Source of the DNA: Paulownia fortunei
Lineage: Eukaryota > Streptophyta > Magnoliopsida > Lamiales > Paulowniaceae
Direction: 5' to 3'
Assembly: GCA_019321725.1 (NCBI GenBank)
Contig: CM033106.1
Span: forward strand, 24,054,965-24,118,964
Length of the DNA stretch: 64,000 bases
Shown here in pieces: positions 57,851 through 64,000 of the stretch (position 1 is its first letter; each line of letters opens with the position of its first letter). The notes beneath the pieces were generated by a model. It had not been told where the DNA came from. It searched no databases and worked only from the letters and a program-made list of their open reading frames with translations. Made by a program: the position numbers and the translations under genes.

Positions 57851-58486
57851 TGGTCTTAAGGGGAGTTAAAATATGTTTCACTTTTATCTGGCTTCATTGA
57901 TTGCTTTTCACGAGGTCAAGTTCTAGGCATACTTTTAGAAGCATATAACTTTTTCAAGTTCTTATGATTTTGTTGTAAGATCATAGCTTCCGCCGACCAT
58001 AATACTGTTGTTAATCCATTCTTCTATGCATGGACTACTCTCTATTACTTTTTATTAAAGTGCAATCTTCAGCTGAGATACTTATCAAGTTTGCCGATGA
58101 TTATTGGATAGCAGCCTTCAGAATCTCCTTTTACAGTTTTTCTTTGCATTTTAACTGCCACATATACTTTGCATTACCATCACTAAAAGTAATAAATAAA
58201 TAAAAAAAAGGGGGGAAACTGAAAAGGTTTACTGCAGAACCAATTATTTTCTCTATAAATTTGAGATATTTACAATATGTAAAAACAATATAATGTCAAA
58301 AATAAGTACCTCACCATTTCCTTCCAACAAATAAATTAAAAGTAACTCGTAAAAGAGGAGTGTAACGAAGAATGTGCTGTCGACATTCGTCTATTCGTGT
58401 GATGAAGAGAGAGATCAAAAAGAGAGAGGGTAAAAGGAAAAGCGAAACAAGAATAAAGTTAAAAAAGGAAAATTTAAGGAGAACAT
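57851..58486. other. 3' side of the haem-binding-domain gene
   Basis: The 3' untranslated region of the minus-strand gene is expected in roughly the last few hundred bases before 58486. No other gene is seen. A G run (aaaaaggggggaaac, about 58205) is present. Confidence 0.5.
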
Positions 58487-61400
58487 TTAGAGACGATCGA
58501 TTGGGGTAAAAGGTACAGATTTTGTTTTAGAAACCAAGTACCCAACAAAGATAGACACGCAAAAGGCAACAAGAGATAAGACGAAAGCAAAGACACTGGC
58601 AGCATCCCAAGAGCTCCCTGATGCTACTTTGACTTGTGTCGAGAAGCCAGGAATGACATCCATTGGTACCCAGTCACAGCTCACTGTATAATGAGCTGAC
58701 CCATGCCATGGATTTCCATCAGCTGGGTACCAGAAAGCAGCCGAAAATTTGCTTGATTGGCCAATAGTGAATTGAGCATCCTGCATTCACAGAAAGAACA
58801 GACATCTCTAGTGTCTTCAAGCCGGGCTCAAAAGACGACAGTACCTAAGAATTGTTCACTATATTGCAAATTTTAACTTCTTTAAGTCAAGTTTACAGTG
58901 CATGTTTTCTCTAGAAGTCCTAAGTGACACAATTCTGTTACATATAACATATTAAATATATTACTGTCATAGTCTTGGTCGTCAAAGAGCATGCATTTAG
59001 AAACCAGCACAGAATAGAACAGACGTAGCAATTCAAGTTGCACGGTCACCAATCAGATATATCAGATTTTTAAATCTGTGCAGTCGAATTTGTGCATCTA
59101 AAACCCAATTATAGGATTTAAAGCTCTAGTCTAAACTTTCAAAGTGACGCTAACATGAAACAATGTAAAGACCATCATAGAAGAGTTTAGGAGTGTTATT
59201 ATTTGCAAAACCAGCAATAGGCTTATAATGGTTCAAATTTTCCAGAACATTGCAAGTAGATAAGTAAAGACTAACTGAGAATACGAGACAACCTGCTGAA
59301 GACGATCCATAGTTCTTAGAGGCCGAGAGAATTCAAAGTAATATGTGCCTTCCTGACCAGATGATCCATAAGGACTATCATCCTCAATGAACCCTGTCAG
59401 TCATATCACTTCTATAAGTTAAGGGTTTAGAGGAAAATGTCTATCCATACAAGAAAAACATCGATAAACTTTTAACAGTAGATATTATCACATGAGGAAC
59501 TATTACGTCTTAGAATTTCTCCAAACCAAAGAAAAAGTTTGCATATATCATAAAGTTCAGATCCATACCTCTTAGAGATAGGAATGATTAGGCAATCCAA
59601 GAGAAATTAGTCATGCATTCTACACAAATAATTATACCAAATAATTAACTTGGACTAATATGGCTGCTACTAATCAGCACAGCAACCAACCTCCATAAGA
59701 AGAATATAAAGAGTACAAACTCATTTTCTTCGTACAACAAAATGACTGTAAAACATATTCCTTTTGGCCAGAGTTATCCATTCCACATCTGGTCTTTGGG
59801 CAAGAACAAAAATAACTTCATTTTGCAAAGCTAGAATACTTGCCTGAACGGGTTGAAAAACTGCTGTGCCACCACGCACCTTTCCAGTTATTCAGTGCAG
59901 TAGAATCATTTCCTGTGAATTGAATAAAAATGAAAAGTTTGATTAAATGTGTTTTTACACAAAGCCCTAGAAAAATTACATGACTGATTCATTAATAACA
60001 AGCTACAAAAAAAGTAACGCACAGCTCTTGAAAGTGAATAAAAATGGAAAGTTTCATTAAATGTGCTTTTTACACAAAGCCCTAGAAAAATTACATGACT
60101 GGATCATTAATAACAAGCTACAAGAAAGTATCAAAAAGTTCTTGGAAGTCATACCCAAATGCTCCATAAATTTCTATTGAATGTATTCAAATGCACTAGC
60201 TTTCATCTTCCGATATTCAGGGTGTTACCTGTTTTGGTTAGACTTAAAATTTAAAGCTGTACTACTTCAGCAGCAACTGCTACAGGAAATTGAAACGTCC
60301 AACAACTCTTTATTTTGTCTGCATTTGGACTCCAGGTTTACATCATGATGGGATGGATCATAACATGGGTATATTTTTTCCATCAACACGAAATATGATT
60401 ATCGAAATGCATGACAAACTATGCATATGCGTACGGAAAAGTAATAGAATATTAACCTACGTCAACCATATATTAGAAAAAGCAAGCAACAACCACTCAA
60501 GACATATTAAATCTGAAAATGCAGTCCATGTCGTAAGAAAGTAAGTTTAGTCCTCTTAACCACAGAAAAGAAAGTTCAGTCCTAAATATAGTCAGGGTTG
60601 AAAATCACTTAACAATAAATTGGCTGAAGCATCGACCATTATAAAATGTAAAACATATGAAAAGTACCTGAAGAACCACTACCATCAATGTTCCGGCAGT
60701 GTGGATTCCAGGAATACATATCAACCAAACCAATTCTGTTCAAGAAAAACCAAATTTAGTAATAGCCTGTTGTAAATGATCCCCAGGACTATGTGCCACT
60801 AATGACACTTACCTGTCTCCTTTGCCCTCTACATTTATTGCATTGCCACCATACAATCTTCCTGGAATAGAATTTCCAATTGAGAAGTGCATGATGTCAA
60901 CTTCATAGCCACGGCAATTTGTGCTGTTGCATGTATCAGGTGATTCCTTACATCCACCCATCTTGTTTAACAAAGATTAACACATTTCAGAGATAAGATG
61001 ATAGTTAGAAAGGAAACATTGCAGAGTAACTTAACTAAATCGCAATCAAAGACCAACTTTCAGATGCTAAATAACGTACATCATGATATGTTGCACTCTC
61101 ACCAACTTGAAACATCAACGCTACTGATGGGCATTTATGGTCATCTCTGCATGATTTGAAAAGCCAAAAGAAAGAAAAGGTATTCATTTTCCAGGAGTAA
61201 GTCCATTTTGACTTGATCAAAACTACAGTAAGAACGAAACTAGGAGCAACCATGTGTAATGGGATTAAACCATTTGGTAAAGGATCCATAGACAAAACCT
61301 ATCAAATGAATATCAACCAGAGACGGGAATAAAATCAGATGAAATTAGATACATCAATTTGAAGCTATTAAAGTTCCTTTTCAATAGAAAACATAGAAAA

Positions 61401-63088
61401 CATAATAATATCAGTAATATCAGAACCAAAATAAAAATGAAGTACCCTTCCTCAAATTCTTCCAACAATGTGAGGTTACCAGGGATGAAGAAAAGAAAAT
61501 GAAAGAGTATAATCAGATACCCATCCATACATTCAACTAACTGCAGGCTTTAGGTTACAAAATCGTTGCACTATAGATTGTCATTTTACGTGTCTGAAGC
61601 AGCCTAAAACCCTTTTCCCTTGTTTAACACGATTAGTAGATAAACTACATAAGGGAGCCTTTTCGTAAATTTGTAATCACTTCCCTATAGATTGTAGCTA
61701 GGACCAAGGTTATGCAAATAATTTAGGAGTGAAAAGGTGTCATTTCATATTTTTGATTTATTCTAGTGAAGAAGAATCATATAGGTATCATTTATTTCAC
61801 TTGGTACATAATTAATTTATCTATTTTCTCATAAAAAGAGGAATGGTGATTCTTAATTCACTTAAGAAGATCCCCCACAATCAACTCAGATGCAATGAAA
61901 AGCGGGGCTCCCTGAAATTCATTCAGTAGTAAGTACATTGGAGGACCAGTACATCTACTTGCATACATGTGGCAAAAGATTTAAAAGCAAAGAGCACCAA
62001 AAGAAGAACTCGTTTTCTTTTGAAGATTCAATCACTTCTATCAAAATATCTCAAATTTTCACTGTATCCCATAGGAGAATATTCATCATTTCCAGCTCAA
62101 TAAATAACAATAGTAATTGCCATGAGTAGTTTTATAACACACCTATCCTCTAATAAATCATATAATCATAGTTTTTCAGAAATAAACCAAAATTTCAGTA
62201 CCATATAAATATTCATTTTCTTTCATAAGCATTCCAAACTGTTACTAGAGTGGTAGTGTGCTAGTAAAGGATGCTCTCATCCCATGTTGTATTCTATTCT
62301 GAACCCCACTTCACCAAAGAGAGGCAAATGAAGACCATAACAGAACAGGTACACCTTTAGAAGATCATAAAAAAGCATGTACATAAATAAGGGAAACAAC
62401 AGATACACACTCCAGAATGTGCTTGCCAGCATGGAATTGGAGTCCGGAATCTTGTAGAATCAGAAATGTTTTAAGTTCCAATCCCAAGGATTCAACTTTG
62501 TGCTACAAAATGCAGTCTTAACACAAATCGACTAAAGGTTTGCCACACTTGCAAACTACTAAGAAAGTAATACGCCAGAAAAGAATGCAGTGCCACCTAA
62601 TTATGACAATTATCAGCATGGTCTATCTACACTCATAGTCTTCACCTACTCATCCAAAGATCGATTAATTCAGTAGTGCAGACATCCACCAAAGAAACCT
62701 AATCCAACATTTTTGGTGAACTTTCTGCATAGTGACTCCCATCAAAGCATAAGTAGTGATTCCCATCAACGCATAAGTCATGACGGTATAATTATCTAAG
62801 GTATTCACCTGACCATAAGCAGTATAATGTCAAAAAGATACTGCAGAAATAGAGAAAACTACAGCACCAGATGCACTGATAAATACAAAATTCAAACATG
62901 ATGAGTAAAGTTGCAGGGAAAACCCTCCTCAGATGAAGAGATGAAATAAAAGAACAAAACGGCAAGAAATGTAAAGAAAGTACTTGGAACTTCAAGGTTT
63001 CATTCTCAAAGAAGACTCACCCTTTGGAGTATACGTAATCTCCATCAACTTGCAACATGAAGTAAACATCCGTCCCATCATGCAAAGC
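58487..63088 (-). CDS. membrane protein with cytochrome c-552/DMSO-reductase-like haem-binding domain (3' part of gene)
   Basis: Seven exons on the minus strand keep one frame across every junction: 63088-63021, 61146-61080, 60961-60813, 60735-60668, 59912-59844, 59393-59293 and 58780-58487 (816 nt; 271 residues and stop). They carry LHDGTDVYFMLQVDGDYVYS, then DDHKCPSVALMFQVGESATY, then a Cys-rich MGGCKESPDTCNSTNCRGYE, then IMHFSIGNSIPGRLYGGNAI, VDMYSWNPHCRNIDGSG, NNWKGAWWHSSF, YGSSGQEGTYYFEFSRPLRT and WYPADGNPWHGSAHYTVSCD. One hydrophobic segment near the C-terminus (VFAFVLSLVAFCVSIFVGYL) is a membrane anchor, followed by a short tail ending FTPIDRL. This matches the plant proteins annotated with the ethylbenzene-dehydrogenase/cytochrome c-552 haem-binding domain; their role is unknown. 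The 5' exons (signal peptide and N-terminal domain) lie beyond 63088. All introns are GT-AG except the 59844 donor (GC). Confidence 0.88.
59838..59843 (-). other. GC donor splice site
   Basis: The donor after the exon 59912-59844 reads (minus strand) TTCAG|GCAAGT, the classic strong GC-AG donor. Splicing here keeps the frame (S-G-F across the join to 59393). Using the nearby GT (GTATTC) would put a stop in the next exon. Confidence 0.85.
59917..60147. repeat. 115-bp tandem duplication inside an intron
   Basis: Two copies offset by 115 bp begin gaataaaaatg(g)aaaagttt and share acaaagccctagaaaaattacatgac(t) and attaataacaagctacaa. They lie in the intron upstream (on the minus strand) of the exon 59912-59844, with the first copy starting only a few bases from its acceptor. 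Confidence 0.9.
61147..63020 (-). other. large intron of the haem-binding-domain gene
   Basis: The 1.87-kb intron between exons 63088-63021 and 61146-61080 contains no second gene that I can support. Open frames in it (for example 61938-62129 and 62792-62995) lack recognisable motifs. Confidence 0.7.
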
Positions 63089-64000
63089 CTATATATCATT
63101 ATCAAATCCATCAACATCATAACTCAAAAGAAACACATAAATTTATCTATGCCTCTCCATTACAAACCACATCTTCCAAAACTCACAATTTCACATGTAT
63201 ATAAAACTTTTTACAAGGGACGCTTGGCGTATGCCTATTATTGACCATCTATAAAGATAGATAAATTTACTATTGAACTAGCAAATATAACTGCAAGAAA
63301 ATCAAGAAAATGAATATGGTTTGGAGTGAGGATTGTGTCATAGAAAGCACTAATTGTGTCTGAGATCTTGCCAAACGCATTAAACTCTTAATAAAACATA
63401 TGATAGTTTTAGCTCAACCTTCAATACAGGAATTGCTATTCATCATGTCCTCCTTTTGAGTTGTCCAACATTCTTGTTAATATAAGAGGCAGACCGAGTA
63501 ACGTCAGTTGTTCCCTTCAACTTAAAATAAGTGCAAATTTCAAGCGCAGAAATTTTAAAAATGTTGCACCCCTTTATTTTTCTACTTTGCTTAGGTATTA
63601 TGTTTGTTGTTTTTACCAAACATTACCTCGCCAGCAACTAAAAATTCTAGTTCCATTGTTGTTTATTACGGCAAGGCTTCTGTTTATTATGCTAAGTATT
63701 GATTATCATCTAATCACAGTTGATGCAACTTTTTTGCATCATAATTACAGGGAGAAGATTGATCAAAAGATTAACATGGACCCCATACACTATTTTTAGC
63801 ATTTATTTAAAAAAAAAATTGAATTGCATTTGGTGCAACTAAGTTTTCGTCATATTTATAGGGGAAAAATGGTTTATGCCACTGGTATTTAATATTTATA
63901 GCACTAATCTCTAGCAATATACTAAATCCAGATATGAAAGCTCTCTTTAGTAGTTCATCAGTGAACTTTATACAACAACGAACAAGTTGAAATAATGTCC
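63089..64000. other. upstream intron sequence, no further exon found
   Basis: The next 5' exon of the minus-strand gene should end in frame 0 before Ala (GCT at 63088), but I found no matching coding block to 64000. The region is probably intron. The frame 63461-63799 has no recognised motif. Confidence 0.5.

Noticed and set aside
61938..62995. Extra exons or a gene in the large intron
   Set aside because: Flanking exons join in frame without them, and no motif or splice-consistent coding block was found.
63461..63799. Plus-strand 112-codon frame as a gene
   Set aside because: No recognisable motif, hydrophobic and low-complexity composition, and likely intron of the minus-strand gene.

Overview
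This window is plant nuclear DNA, almost certainly from a eudicot. The evidence is five Ty1/copia LTR retrotransposons, decayed caulimovirid-type endogenous pararetrovirus (EPRV) copies, hAT-type MITEs, a tRNA-derived SINE, a plant dirigent gene, and an intron-rich gene for a plant haem-binding-domain membrane protein. Overall AT content is high. There is no operon structure and nothing bacterial. I cannot name the species.

Layout. 1-820 is gene-free AT-rich sequence. At 866-1145 (-) lies a broken AP2/AINTEGUMENTA-like fragment, joined directly to EPRV debris (1146-6640) that includes a plus-strand reverse transcriptase/RNase H region and a second ORF. 8189-15559 is an old copia element carrying two nested hAT-type MITEs. 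About 16.9-23.1 kb is a second copia element. Its left LTR holds three virtually identical 480-bp tandem units, and its reverse transcriptase is lost by a join into the 3' LTR. 23888-29756 is the best preserved copia element (two ~935-bp LTRs, PBS, PPT, all domains). 30.4-40.66 kb is a large inverted pair of EPRV copies meeting tail to tail at about 33745. An assembly gap (41376-41475) follows.

The only gene that looks complete is a single-exon dirigent gene at 41515-42090 (+). 44454-49455 (+) and 50014-54896 (-) are two more decayed copia elements; the second has a SINE inserted in its 5' LTR. 55867-57850 is a short non-autonomous LTR element with a gag-like ORF. From 58487 to beyond 63088 (-) lie the last seven coding exons of a membrane-anchored protein of the cytochrome c-552/DMSO-reductase-like haem-binding family; its 5' part lies outside the window.

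Two host genes therefore flank about 55 kb of mostly dead mobile and viral DNA. The features most worth following up are the EPRV inverted repeat (a possible hairpin siRNA source), the 480-bp LTR triplication, the repeated minus/plus junctions next to EPRV units, and a GC-AG intron in the haem-binding-domain gene. All alignments were made by eye; no percentage identity was computed.
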